Part shown: positions 38,138 to 46,893 of the stretch, piece after piece | How the letters are laid out: each line of letters opens with the position of its first letter | Numbering within the stretch: the stretch's first letter is position 1 | From: Aurantiochytrium sp. KH105 | Lineage: Eukaryota > Sar > Bigyra > Thraustochytrida > Thraustochytriidae | Length of the DNA: 64,000 nucleotides | Direction of reading: 5' to 3' | Assembly (NCBI GenBank): GCA_003116975.1 | Contig: BGKB01000045.1 | Coordinates: 310,001 to 374,000, forward strand | Notes under the pieces: generated by a model | The model's database searches: none | What the model was told of the DNA's origin: nothing | Seen by the model: only the letters and a program-made list of their open reading frames with translations | Translations under genes and position numbers: made by a program

Positions 38138-39820
38138 ATGATACCCATGACCGGGCAGACAGATATGCAGCAGCAGCAGCAGCAGTTTGCCTCGTTTAAC
38201 CAACCGCAAATGTTCTCGCAAGGTTACTCGTTTGGAAACACTGCCACGATGCAACCCATGTACTACATGCCTTCGGGACAGGCAGGTATGCAAGTCATCC
38301 AGCAGCCGCAGCAACAACCACAGCAGCAGCCGCAGCAATCCCAGGGAAACTCAGCAGGTGGCGACCAGAGCCAACCTTCCTCGTCACCAACACAAGATGC
38401 CGCCGGCAACGATGGCCAAGGCGCCAACTTTGCCCAACACTTTCAGATGCTCTTGCAGCAGCAACCACGCTCAGGCTCCGAAGCAGGGTCTCGGTCTTCG
38501 AAATCCAACGCCAACAATTCCAACGACCTCAACACTACGTCGTACAACGTCAACGATAGCAACAACAACGGCAGTGCCAACTTGTCGAAACAGCAACAAG
38601 GCGATAATCAGCAACAGACGCAGTACATGAACACCATGAGCAACAACAATGGAGCCCCCCCTGCAGCCTCACAGCAGCAAACGTCCCCGGGAACGATCAC
38701 AATGCAGTCTACCTACGGCATGCCTGCACAAAACCAATTCTCCGTCCCTCCTGGCTTTGCTCTGGCCCAAACCGCAAACGGCCAGACGGTGCTCATACCC
38801 GCCACCGGGGGAGCTCAGCAGTTCCCCACCTTTTACCAAACAGGTCCTGCCTTTCAGCAAATGCAGCAACCGCAGCAGTCCTCACAGATGCCGCAAATGT
38901 CAACACACCCAGAGCAGTCTACCAGCAATCAGTCCATTGATGGACAGTCCACCATGTCTTCGAGCATGATGTCACACTCGCAAGGTATGGGCCAGCCCAT
39001 GGACGGCAGCGCCTTCACCATGGGCAAAATTCCCTACTCTGCAGCGCACGCCAACCTCGCTGTAAAGGGTGTCAGCTCCAAGTACAGAGGTGTGTCCTGG
39101 CACAGACGTGACAAGGCGTGGACTGCACGCATCTGGAACAACGGCAAGAGCGAGCACCTTGGCACCTTTTCAACGGAGCTGCGTGCCGCCCTGGCTGTCG
39201 ACGTCAAGGCCGCGGACTACTTTGGCGATAGTTTTGCCGAGTTCAACTTTCCCTCCGATGACGAACGCAAACGCCTCATCTGGGCCTTCATGCAAAGCGA
39301 CATCAAGGGATCGTCAAGACTTGCTGAGATCCTCGGCGATGCCGACGTTGCCGTCAAGTATCTCGCAAAGGGCTCTTCGCGTCGCAAAAATCGAAAACGT
39401 CACGCCGCTTCCATGTCCTCAAAGTCCAAGGCCGACAACGAGTCCGGCTCAAGCGTATCGAGTCAAACCACCGATTCCCCCTCACAGAAACCCGCAAAAG
39501 CACGACGGCGCGACTCGGGTGTCAAGCACGAATCCCACATCCTCGGTTTAGAAAATCTTCGTCAGCAGCAACAACGTACCGACCGAAACTCTGACTCGAG
39601 CGATTCTCGCAAGTCGCCCAGCAAGGACAACTTTTCTCGCGACACCCAGTCCAACTGTGATGGCTCCGGCCCAAACCAGAGCATTAGCTCCGCATCTGGC
39701 TCCTTGGGCTCGGCGGGATTCTCTGGAAACTCTGCGGGCTCGGCGGGTTCTGCCTCCTCTCATTCAAACGAGGGTGACTCGGCTGCACCGAGCTCATCCC
39801 CTCCCGACGAAAAACAGTAG
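38138..39820 (+). CDS. AP2-domain transcription factor, Gln/Ser-rich
   Basis: A 560-residue protein. Residues about 312-372 form an AP2/ERF-type DNA-binding domain: SSKYRGVSWHRRDKAWTARI, WNNGKSEHLGTF and ELRAALAVDVKAADYFGDSFAEFNF, with the YRG and RA elements of the fold. A basic segment KGSSRRKNRKRH follows and may be a nuclear signal. The N-terminal 300 residues are Gln/Asn/Ser-rich with poly-Q runs near residues 10-15 and 50-70, like an activation domain; the C-terminus is Ser/Gly-rich. It is a sequence-specific nuclear regulator by inference; targets are unknown. AP2 domains of this single type occur in plants, apicomplexans and stramenopiles. The gene follows the long gene-poor region. 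Confidence 0.92.
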   Translation: MIPMTGQTDMQQQQQQFASFNQPQMFSQGYSFGNTATMQPMYYMPSGQAGMQVIQQPQQQPQQQPQQSQGNSAGGDQSQPSSSPTQDAAGNDGQGANFAQHFQMLLQQQPRSGSEAGSRSSKSNANNSNDLNTTSYNVNDSNNNGSANLSKQQQGDNQQQTQYMNTMSNNNGAPPAASQQQTSPGTITMQSTYGMPAQNQFSVPPGFALAQTANGQTVLIPATGGAQQFPTFYQTGPAFQQMQQPQQSSQMPQMSTHPEQSTSNQSIDGQSTMSSSMMSHSQGMGQPMDGSAFTMGKIPYSAAHANLAVKGVSSKYRGVSWHRRDKAWTARIWNNGKSEHLGTFSTELRAALAVDVKAADYFGDSFAEFNFPSDDERKRLIWAFMQSDIKGSSRLAEILGDADVAVKYLAKGSSRRKNRKRHAASMSSKSKADNESGSSVSSQTTDSPSQKPAKARRRDSGVKHESHILGLENLRQQQQRTDRNSDSSDSRKSPSKDNFSRDTQSNCDGSGPNQSISSASGSLGSAGFSGNSAGSAGSASSHSNEGDSAAPSSSPPDEKQ

Positions 39821-40945
39821 GCGTGCCTGTTCGCTCTAGTTTAGACGTTTCGGGCCGCAACCTCTCTTCGGAGTAGCTGCTGCTGATTGGCCCTATTGTG
39901 TAGTTTTTCCTTTTGCTCGCGGGAACCGTGCTCACGGTGCTTCGTTATTTTTTACCCTCTTTTTGCTCTCTTAAACCTTTGGCACGTCAACCTCGGCCAC
40001 TGATTTCCTGGATGATGACAATGATTTGACTCTTTTCCTCTTCTTCACTTTGTTTCGTCCGAGTTATGTTCGCACGCAACGTGTTTTCTAAAAATAATCT
40101 TACGATGCCGAGTCCAATTCGCTTATGTGAAGTTTTTCGAGACTGGGACCTTGTTACTCCTTCCCAAATAAACATTCTATGATACCGAGTCCACAATTTG
40201 CGGCAGCCGAGTATTGCAAAGTTGTTGACGGGGATTCCTCAGAGGTCAGAAAGAATGGAAAGAAGAAGTTGATTTCGATAAACGTAAAAGAAATTCCGTT
40301 TCGTGGCAAGCACGAAATGGGGAAAGTAGATTGTAAGCTACTCACGCTGCTGCTCGGAATTAGCTTCGGTGTAGTTCAATATTCTGGTTGGTTTTCGGTT
40401 CTGCCGGCTTCTGGCATCGAGTTTGGTCGTTGCCAGGTCTATTCGGCTCAGTGGTCCCAGGTTGCGACCCTGGTCCATTTTTGCTATGTAGGTCTATGCC
40501 TATACTAATGTTATTTTGGGTGTACAAACCAAATGCACCCGGCGTGATGTGCACGCGCGACGTACTATTCTTGCGTCGTGCCCCTCCAATGTTTATCACC
40601 GGATATCTACCTCTCTTATAGCAGTTTCCCGCCTGGCATCGGGTCCTTGGGAATGTCCACTTCATTATTGTGGATCAATACATCTTGATATCCAATGAAG
40701 CCAAGGCAAAGCTATCTAGACGTATTTTCTGCCAACGCCACAACGCCATTACTCGATCACCGATTACACACATTTTACGAAGGCAGGGAGATTTCATGGT
40801 TTACAATTATAAAGTAAAGCGGTCGTTTCATTGAACTTGCGCCATCTACTAAGCAATCGCAGTCCCATTTGCACCAAGAAGTCCACATTTTGGGAAATGG
40901 AATCGTTCTCTTTTTTGAAAAGGGAAAGCAGAGAGACCGCGACAC
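39821..40945. other. AT-rich convergent intergenic region
   Basis: Clearly lower GC than the neighbouring coding DNA. A 109-codon ATG frame at 40179-40508 has a hydrophobic patch but no recognisable family and unusual composition; I do not call it. Two related words (GATGCCGAGTCCAATT at about 40104 and GATACCGAGTCCACAATT at about 40180) form an imperfect direct repeat. Confidence 0.45.
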
Positions 40946-43132
40946 TTAATAAGAGGAGGACGACGAGGACGAAGTCTTCTTGCCGCCCTCGCCACGACCA
41001 TGTTTGCGAGACCCACCGGAAAACTCAGATCTCTTGCCAGTTGGACGTTTGCGACGACCCATCTCGTCACTACCGCGTACGAGAATGCGCAGCGGTACGC
41101 CACCCAAGCCAAAGTGCTTCCGAATACTATTCTGCATAAATCGCTGGTACGAATCCGGAAGCAGACGACTCGTCGCGCGCGTACGGTTTACAAAGCACAC
41201 AAACGTAGGCGGCCGCGTCGACGCCTGCGTCATGTACTTAATTTTGAGCGGGCCAGAGCGAATGTGCGAGTTTGCCACCTTGGCGCCCTTCAGAGGGGGT
41301 GGCGGCTGCTGCAGTTGAGCCATGGAACGCCATTCATTAAGCTGTGCAGTCGGAATGCGTGACCGCCATCGGTCATACATGTCCACAATGGTTGGCAGCA
41401 ACTCGTTCACGCCTGCCCCATTCAAGGCAGACATTGGCACCACAGGGACGCCTACTGCCATGGGAATAGCCGACTCCACGTGGTGACGGACAAACTCAAT
41501 CACGTCCATTTTGTAGTTCGAAGCCGCAACATGCGCCTCGGCCAAGTCGCACTTGTTTGCCGCCACCACCAAACCACGGCCCTCGTCAAGAACGCGCGAG
41601 ATCAAGTCCATATCGTGCCGTGTCAATGGGCCGCTCGAGTCCGGATCACGAGCTTGCGCCATTACGTCCACAACGACAACAACCACCTGCGATCGATCCA
41701 AGGCGCGCAACGAGCTCTGAATTGAAAGGTCTTCCAGGCTCGAGTCTACTTTTTGCGACTTGCCCTTGCGCAGATTTTCTTGCACCTTGCGGCGCACCTC
41801 GGACTCGGCTCGCTTGCCACCACTGCCTCCAAAGAGACGCGTGCGCGAACGAATGCCAGCCGTATCCACGAGTCGCAAGCGACGGCCTTCAAATTCCCAG
41901 TCAATGGCAACCGTATCTCGCGTCAAACCCGGCATCGGACCTGCGATGCAACGCTGCTGGCCAACAATCTCGTTGACGAGCGTCGACTTGCCGACGTTGG
42001 GGCGTCCCACAATGGCGATGTGTATGGCCTCGCGGTTCTCGTGCATTCGTCGCACAAGCTTGGCGCCGGTCTCCGGCTCGAGCGTTATGATCTCGTCGCT
42101 TTTCTCAGCTTCTTGCGCATCATTATCACTTGATGCCAGCGCCTCCTTTCGTGCCGCGTAAGCCTCGCTCGCAAGTTGCGCTCTCACTCCACTCGCAATA
42201 CCAAACGGCAAAAGTGCATTGTGAATGTCGCTAAATCCTTGCCCATGCTCGGCAGAAATTGGAACTGGCTCACCAAAGGTCAATTTGAAGCAGTCGACCA
42301 GGAACGACTGCCAATGATGGTCGCCCTCGCTGGCCCACGAAAAGGCCTCGCCTCTACCTTCCGACTTGTTGGCCAGCAGCACAAATCCAGTTGCCAATGT
42401 TTTCCCTGTCTCATCGCGAATACCGTGCGAACTCCGCACTTGTCGTCGCACCCACCGCGCGAGCTCCACGTCTTCTGCTGTAATTCCCTCCTTTGCGTCC
42501 ACGACCATAATCACCACATCCGCCTGGTGAATCGCCTGAGACATTTGAAAGTGCATCGCGTCCACCAGCTCGGGGCCGTGCACGGGAGCAAGCAGTTCAG
42601 TTGGCCGCTTCCGCTTTCTCTGCGCAATGTCCTCAAAGCCACCCGTGTCGCACAAGACAAATTCCAGAGCGCCCAGCTGCGCTGTACCCTCTTTGCGATC
42701 GCGCGTCGTGCCCGGCACTGCGCTCACGATCGCATCGCGCGCCTTGACCAAGCGATTGTAGATGGTCGACTTGCCCACATTGGGACGCCCGACAATCGTC
42801 GCATAGAACTTGGCAAGCTCAAAGTCGTGTTTGGGCGCATTCCGTAGCGCACCTTCGCGTTTACGGAAAATCTGCCCGTTCTCGACGGCCATAAGGCCAT
42901 CGCGCACCGCCGTGGCGATCTTGGCCGTCTCTTCGTGCTCAAAAGTCCAACCAGCAGCATCCGGCTTCGAGTCTCCCGTGTTGCTGGGCGGATTACTGCT
43001 GCAGAAACCTCGGCGCGCGAGTGGCCATACCCTGGGTCTTGGGCGCACCAATGTTGTTGCATTCAAAGCGCTCCTCGTCGCGCTCCTCGTCGTCGTCGTT
43101 TTCATGGCCAGAGCAGTCACTGGCGCGAGCAT
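40946..43132 (-). CDS. Der/EngA-type double GTPase with organelle transit peptide
   Basis: A 728-residue ribosome-assembly GTPase of the bacterial Der (EngA) family. The N-terminus (MLAPVTALAMKTTTTRSA..., Arg/Ser/Thr-rich, few acids) looks like a mitochondrial presequence. G domain 1 starts near residue 110 with VGRPNVGKSTIYNRLV, CDTGGFED, VDAKEGITAEDVELA and NKSEG. G domain 2 starts near residue 370 with VGRPNVGKSTLVNEIVG, VDTAGIRSR and NKCDL. The C-terminal KH-like domain (about 600-715) has QNSIRKHFGLGGVPLRILVRG. Bacterial Der matures the 50S subunit; here the mitochondrial large subunit is the likely target. Both G domains carry long insertions. ATG 43132 is the first in frame; upstream the frame is Arg/Ala filler without ATG. 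Confidence 0.93.
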   Translation of the reverse strand: MLAPVTALAMKTTTTRSATRSALNATTLVRPRPRVWPLARRGFCSSNPPSNTGDSKPDAAGWTFEHEETAKIATAVRDGLMAVENGQIFRKREGALRNAPKHDFELAKFYATIVGRPNVGKSTIYNRLVKARDAIVSAVPGTTRDRKEGTAQLGALEFVLCDTGGFEDIAQRKRKRPTELLAPVHGPELVDAMHFQMSQAIHQADVVIMVVDAKEGITAEDVELARWVRRQVRSSHGIRDETGKTLATGFVLLANKSEGRGEAFSWASEGDHHWQSFLVDCFKLTFGEPVPISAEHGQGFSDIHNALLPFGIASGVRAQLASEAYAARKEALASSDNDAQEAEKSDEIITLEPETGAKLVRRMHENREAIHIAIVGRPNVGKSTLVNEIVGQQRCIAGPMPGLTRDTVAIDWEFEGRRLRLVDTAGIRSRTRLFGGSGGKRAESEVRRKVQENLRKGKSQKVDSSLEDLSIQSSLRALDRSQVVVVVVDVMAQARDPDSSGPLTRHDMDLISRVLDEGRGLVVAANKCDLAEAHVAASNYKMDVIEFVRHHVESAIPMAVGVPVVPMSALNGAGVNELLPTIVDMYDRWRSRIPTAQLNEWRSMAQLQQPPPPLKGAKVANSHIRSGPLKIKYMTQASTRPPTFVCFVNRTRATSRLLPDSYQRFMQNSIRKHFGLGGVPLRILVRGSDEMGRRKRPTGKRSEFSGGSRKHGRGEGGKKTSSSSSSSY

Positions 43133-43236
43133 TTTGGGTTCTAAAGCACTTCTTCTTCTTCTTCTTCTTCTGCCGCTGCTGCCCTCGAAAGGGCTGCGAC
43201 GGGTGGCGCGTAGAGCCCTTGCGCTTGCAGCTCGTT

Positions 43237-43488
43237 CTACTTGGCCTCCGCGCTCGCGCTCGGTCTCGCGGCCCTGGCGCGGCCCAGCACGCGCTCCGTG
43301 GCGGCCACGAACGGCAACACCACCTCCTCCCGATGCCGCACGAGCGCGTCTGCGGAGGCGTCGAGCGCGCGCAGCTCCGCGCCGAGGCTCGCGATCTCCG
43401 CCGCGATCGCCACGTACGCCGCCTCGCCCGCGGGCTGCTGCTCCTGCTGCCGCTGCTGCTGCTGCTGCTGCTGTGCCGCGCGCTCCAT
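43237..43488 (-). CDS. Small coiled-coil protein, unrecognised
   Basis: An 83-residue frame begins with poly-Gln (MERAAQQQQQQQRQQEQQ) and continues as an amphipathic helix: YVAIAAEIASLGAELRALDA, SADALVRHREEVVLPFVAAT, ERVLGRARAARPSASAEAK. The heptad-like pattern looks selected, similar to small subunits of multi-protein complexes, but I cannot name it. The stop lies 104 bp upstream of the Der ATG on the same strand, an unusually short gap, so it could be a separate gene, an upstream ORF in a shared transcript, or chance in GC-rich DNA. An in-frame ATG at 43587 would add 33 residues and overlap the TAGGCCTA element. Confidence 0.4.
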   Translation of the reverse strand: MERAAQQQQQQQRQQEQQPAGEAAYVAIAAEIASLGAELRALDASADALVRHREEVVLPFVAATERVLGRARAARPSASAEAK

Positions 43489-43588
43489 GTCCAACCACCG
43501 CCGCGCCTCCAATCGACGTATGCACGAGAGCGAATGGAAGATTGCGGGCAGATTAGGCCTAGGGCCTAGATGCCGATGGGAGTGCATA

Positions 43589-44169
43589 CCATGAACATGG
43601 AAAGGCCCACGAACGACCGACGCTCGCGGTCGCAGCAGCATGGCGAGAAGGACAAGGTCCTGCGGCTCTGGTTTCGTGGACGACGAAGGTCGTGGCTGCG
43701 ATCCTTGCATGGCATAGGTGGATCGATCATTGGTGCTTCTGGGACGCACTTGAAGAATGGGACGGGGGGGGGACGCGTGAAGCATGAAAGAGCTTGGGAT
43801 CTCGAGACAACGAACAAGTTGCCCTCGTACGGATAGTCACAAACTAGTGGCTTACTACATGAAGGCTAGAAAACTAAAAATAGAGAAAGTCATCTCATGC
43901 CAATCACTTGGTCTCACGCAACTGACTGTGAATGCATGCTTGGCTTTTCGTCTGAATCGATTGCCCGCAGATCAATGATTAAAGAGCGCATTTTGAGAAC
44001 GGGGCAAAAATTCACTTGAAACATTTTATCGGCCGGAAGAAAGAGATCTTGAGATCTCAATACTACAAGGAACTCACTTGAGCAATGACCTTGCACTGTC
44101 AGTCACAAACATGAAAGCTTTATAATTACAACAATTCAGATAGAGACAGACCTTCGATGCTACTACATT
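43589..44169. other. Intergenic region between small ORF/Der and the WD40 gene
   Basis: Both neighbours are on the minus strand, so this should hold the 3' end of the WD40 gene and promoter sequence. Two AAGAGATCTTGAGATCTC-like repeats occur near 44040-44060. Nothing else is seen. Confidence 0.4.
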
Positions 44170-45486
44170 CTAGATGGCTGCCTTAGCGTGCAAGCCTCCG
44201 CGCGAGTCTGCCACCACACAGCAACCCCCCGCTGCACCAACATCAAAAGCAACAGACTCGGGGCAGTCCTCGACATCGAGGAAAATGCTGGACCGAAGAA
44301 GCTCAAGCTGCTGAGTGCGTCGACACACTGTGTACTCGGACACCTCGGTATCGCACGAAAGTGTGTACAAGCGCGGGGAGCATGACAATGATGCTTGCGT
44401 CGATACAGGACCGCATCGAAATCGTTGAGGCGCACTGACACTAGATAACCCCTGGCCCGTGCGCAAAGACCATAATTTCAAATCCTGACCATCTGCAGTT
44501 ACCAGAAGCTGCGCATCCAGAGGTGTCGCACTCATGACGGGCTGATGGTGTGGCGCAATAGGTCGCTCAAAGGATGCCGTGTATGGATTCCAGGTCGCTC
44601 CTTCACTATGACGCTGGGTAATATCCAGAGCCAAGCGTTCGTCGCCACGATATACATGCAATTCTCCTTCGCTGGTCACCATGGCAACAATGTCGACGTC
44701 TTCTGCGCAACACGTGAGCGAGCGAAGTCTCCGCGCAGACGTGGCCGTCTCTCGTATTGGACGAGGTGGACCCCGCAAATCCCACCAGCGAAGCACGCCA
44801 TCTGAGGCGCAATGGCTCACAAAGACAGATGGCGAATCAAGCGTGCAAGCACTCACGCGGACCGAAGAAAGTGCCGTCAAAGGGGCAACTTGAAATTCTT
44901 GACTCATGTGCAATGCGCCCTGTGGCATGACATCATACACTTGTACACTGTGTGCTCGCGCGACAACGAGGCGCGGGCCGACCGTGACCATGTTTTCAAC
45001 GCGACGCGGGCCCGTGGCTGCCGCCTCCCTCAGCACGCCCTGGGAAGCTCTGGAGTCTCCACCCAATTTCAAAATGCTCAGTTTGCCAAGGTCGTCGCCA
45101 ATGACCGCGAGACGTTGCCGCAATCCAGATGTCTGCGGGTGTTGCGAAAGCACACGAAGCGCGGTCACGCGTCGATACTGCACCTGCGCAACTTGCTCCC
45201 ACGAGGCCTTGTGCAGTCTCTCGGCGACCAGGTCGGCGACGAAGGCAGCGCTGGGCTCGAGACCAATGCCGTGAGCAGGTTTCTGACCTCCCAAGCCCCC
45301 CACGGTCCGCATCGGTCTTCCCGCGGGCAGCCACGCGTCTCTCCTCCGGCTCAAGGCCCTCCGCGCCTCGAGAGCGCGCGCCCTGTCGCGCTGCGCAGTC
45401 CCCGCCTTCGCGGGCTGTTCATGGCCGCTCCATCGCGCTGCCTTGCGGGGCCTCGGCGCCTCGTCCTCTGCCGTCGCCGGGGCCAT
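44170..45486 (-). CDS. WD40-repeat protein
   Basis: A 438-residue protein. After a basic Arg/Ala-rich N-terminus of about 60 residues it has a series of degenerate WD40 blades: RQRLAVIGDDLGKLSILKL, PRLVVARAHSVQVYDV, SVFVSHCASDGVLRWWDLRG, IVAMVTSEGELHVYRGD, AQLLVTADGQDLKLWSLRTG, SPRLYTLSCDTEVSEYTV and GGCCVVADSRGGLHAKAAI. This is one seven-bladed propeller, a protein-interaction platform. The subfamily is not recognisable; the WDLRG and nuclear-type basic tail would fit WDR76-like or ribosome-biogenesis proteins, but that is a guess. The ATG at 45486 is the first in frame. It is divergent from COX20, 523 bp apart. Confidence 0.8.
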   Translation of the reverse strand: MAPATAEDEAPRPRKAARWSGHEQPAKAGTAQRDRARALEARRALSRRRDAWLPAGRPMRTVGGLGGQKPAHGIGLEPSAAFVADLVAERLHKASWEQVAQVQYRRVTALRVLSQHPQTSGLRQRLAVIGDDLGKLSILKLGGDSRASQGVLREAAATGPRRVENMVTVGPRLVVARAHSVQVYDVMPQGALHMSQEFQVAPLTALSSVRVSACTLDSPSVFVSHCASDGVLRWWDLRGPPRPIRETATSARRLRSLTCCAEDVDIVAMVTSEGELHVYRGDERLALDITQRHSEGATWNPYTASFERPIAPHHQPVMSATPLDAQLLVTADGQDLKLWSLRTGQGLSSVSAPQRFRCGPVSTQASLSCSPRLYTLSCDTEVSEYTVCRRTQQLELLRSSIFLDVEDCPESVAFDVGAAGGCCVVADSRGGLHAKAAI

Positions 45487-46009
45487 GCGCGCGCCGATCC
45501 CTCGCGCGCTCTCGCGCTCCGCCGCGCTCCGCCGCGCTCCGCGCAAGGCTCGCGCCTCTCGCGGTCCGCCTGGATGCAGTTCTGGTGCTCGACGTTAGGC
45601 AAGTTGTCTCCACCTTACAGTTAGATAAGGTGCCTCGGCCGGGCACCCCATTGGGGCCCCCGAAATTGCACGCAAGCCAAGCCTGAAAGCCCAAGGGCCA
45701 CGAGCCAATACCGAGTTGGCCCAAGCTTGCGCGCAATTCTTACTCCGGGAGACGAGGACCGAGACCTGCAGCCAGCCCGCGGCGGAGCGCATTTCCGTCA
45801 TCTCCGGCCTCGAGACAGAGCTCGGGCGGAAGCGGGACGGAGCTTGCGCGAGCGAGCGGAGGAAGCGAAGACCTCGTTGACCGTGACTCGCTCGCCAACC
45901 AAGGCGACGCTTTCGGGATAGAGTAACGCGGCGAGCCGCGAGCTGCGAGGCCCGGAGCGAGACTTGAAGCGCGCAGAAAGGGATTTTGGGGGGGGGCGGA
46001 GAGGAGAAG
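45487..46009. promoter_or_regulatory. Divergent promoter region of the WD40 and COX20 genes
   Basis: A 523-bp interval between two divergent starts. A CCAAT word occurs near 45702. A poly-G run lies at about 45988-45996, just before COX20. No coding content. Confidence 0.4.
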
Positions 46010-46309
46010 ATGGGCAGTGGACCGCAGGCGCTCTGGGATGTCCCGTGCGCGTGGGAGTCAGCAGCACTGGGTGTCGCTTCCGGCGCCGTCGTCGGCGCAC
46101 ACAGGTACTTTGGCACGCGGCACCACATTTCTGCTATTGACTGGGGCATCAAAATGATGTGCGTCGTCTCGATCATTTCCTTTGCAGGATGCAGATACGA
46201 GTACCACGAGAAACGCTCCAAAATGCTCGACTCCATCAAGCTCATGAACGAGCGTCAAGCGAAAATGCACGAGCGTCGAGCCATGCCCGACTCCAGCGAT
46301 GAGTCGTAG
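46010..46309 (+). CDS. COX20: Cytochrome c oxidase assembly protein COX20
   Basis: A 99-residue protein of the mitochondrial inner membrane that chaperones Cox2 during complex IV assembly. The family signature is present: DVPCAWESAALGVASGAVVG (first helix), then AIDWGIKMMCVVSIISFAGC (second helix), CRYEYHEKRSKMLDSIKLMN and a charged tail. Known COX20/FAM36A proteins share PCARES...G...F...A.DW and the CR(Y)...E motif. The length (about 100-120) is normal. The start at 46010 follows the divergent promoter. There is no separate presequence, as usual for the family. Confidence 0.88.
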   Translation: MGSGPQALWDVPCAWESAALGVASGAVVGAHRYFGTRHHISAIDWGIKMMCVVSIISFAGCRYEYHEKRSKMLDSIKLMNERQAKMHERRAMPDSSDES

Positions 46310-46893
46310 AGTAGGGTATAATGCTTTTTTTTTTCGCTTGCGTGCGCGCGTGAATTCCCCCGCGCTAGGCATGCTCAAAACCAGGTCTGTTCTGTACAGC
46401 CCAGACTTTACTTCGCTGCAGGAGTTAGAGCACGCACTTCAGGAAAACTTGCTGGGAACGTTTGTTTTGCGCTCGCCAATAGCCATCTATTTGACTTATG
46501 AGAAGGGAGACTAGAAAAGGAGGTCATCCACCTAGTCATGACAATCAAAGAGGCTGCAAGCCTCCTTCAACTCCACCGCTTCTCCCTCTCCATCTTGTCC
46601 ATGACCACAAGATTAAAAATGATAAAAACCACACCTCTGTATTTCTTCGACCTTGCCCATGCAAGCATGGCATGGCATGGCATGGCCAAGGTGTCTTGCC
46701 TCCAATCGCGCTGCCTTGTCATCGGCGAGCGAGAAAATACACGCGCAGCCAGCCAGCTAGATTCAAGTGAAGTGCTGCCCGTTGTGGGCCACGTTCGCCT
46801 TGCTTCAAAGCTGGTCGGGTCAGGTGAGTGAGTGAGTGCATTGTGAACGAGCGAGTGGCTCCGCAGAACCGGAAAAGCAGAGAGCGCGCCGCC
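46310..46893. other. Intergenic region upstream of the DEAD-box gene
   Basis: Contains a short CATGGCATGG repeat at about 46675-46686 and GAGTGAGTGAGTG near 46826-46838. No gene seen. Confidence 0.4.

Noticed and set aside
40450..40476. Possible tRNA T-arm (CCAGG, seven-base loop, CCTGG)
   Set aside because: The loop TTGCGAC lacks the T-arm consensus, and no acceptor, D or anticodon stems can be placed around it.
40179..40508. A 109-codon ATG frame in AT-rich DNA
   Set aside because: No family, unusual composition and a convergent 3' position; kept only as a remark in the region entry.
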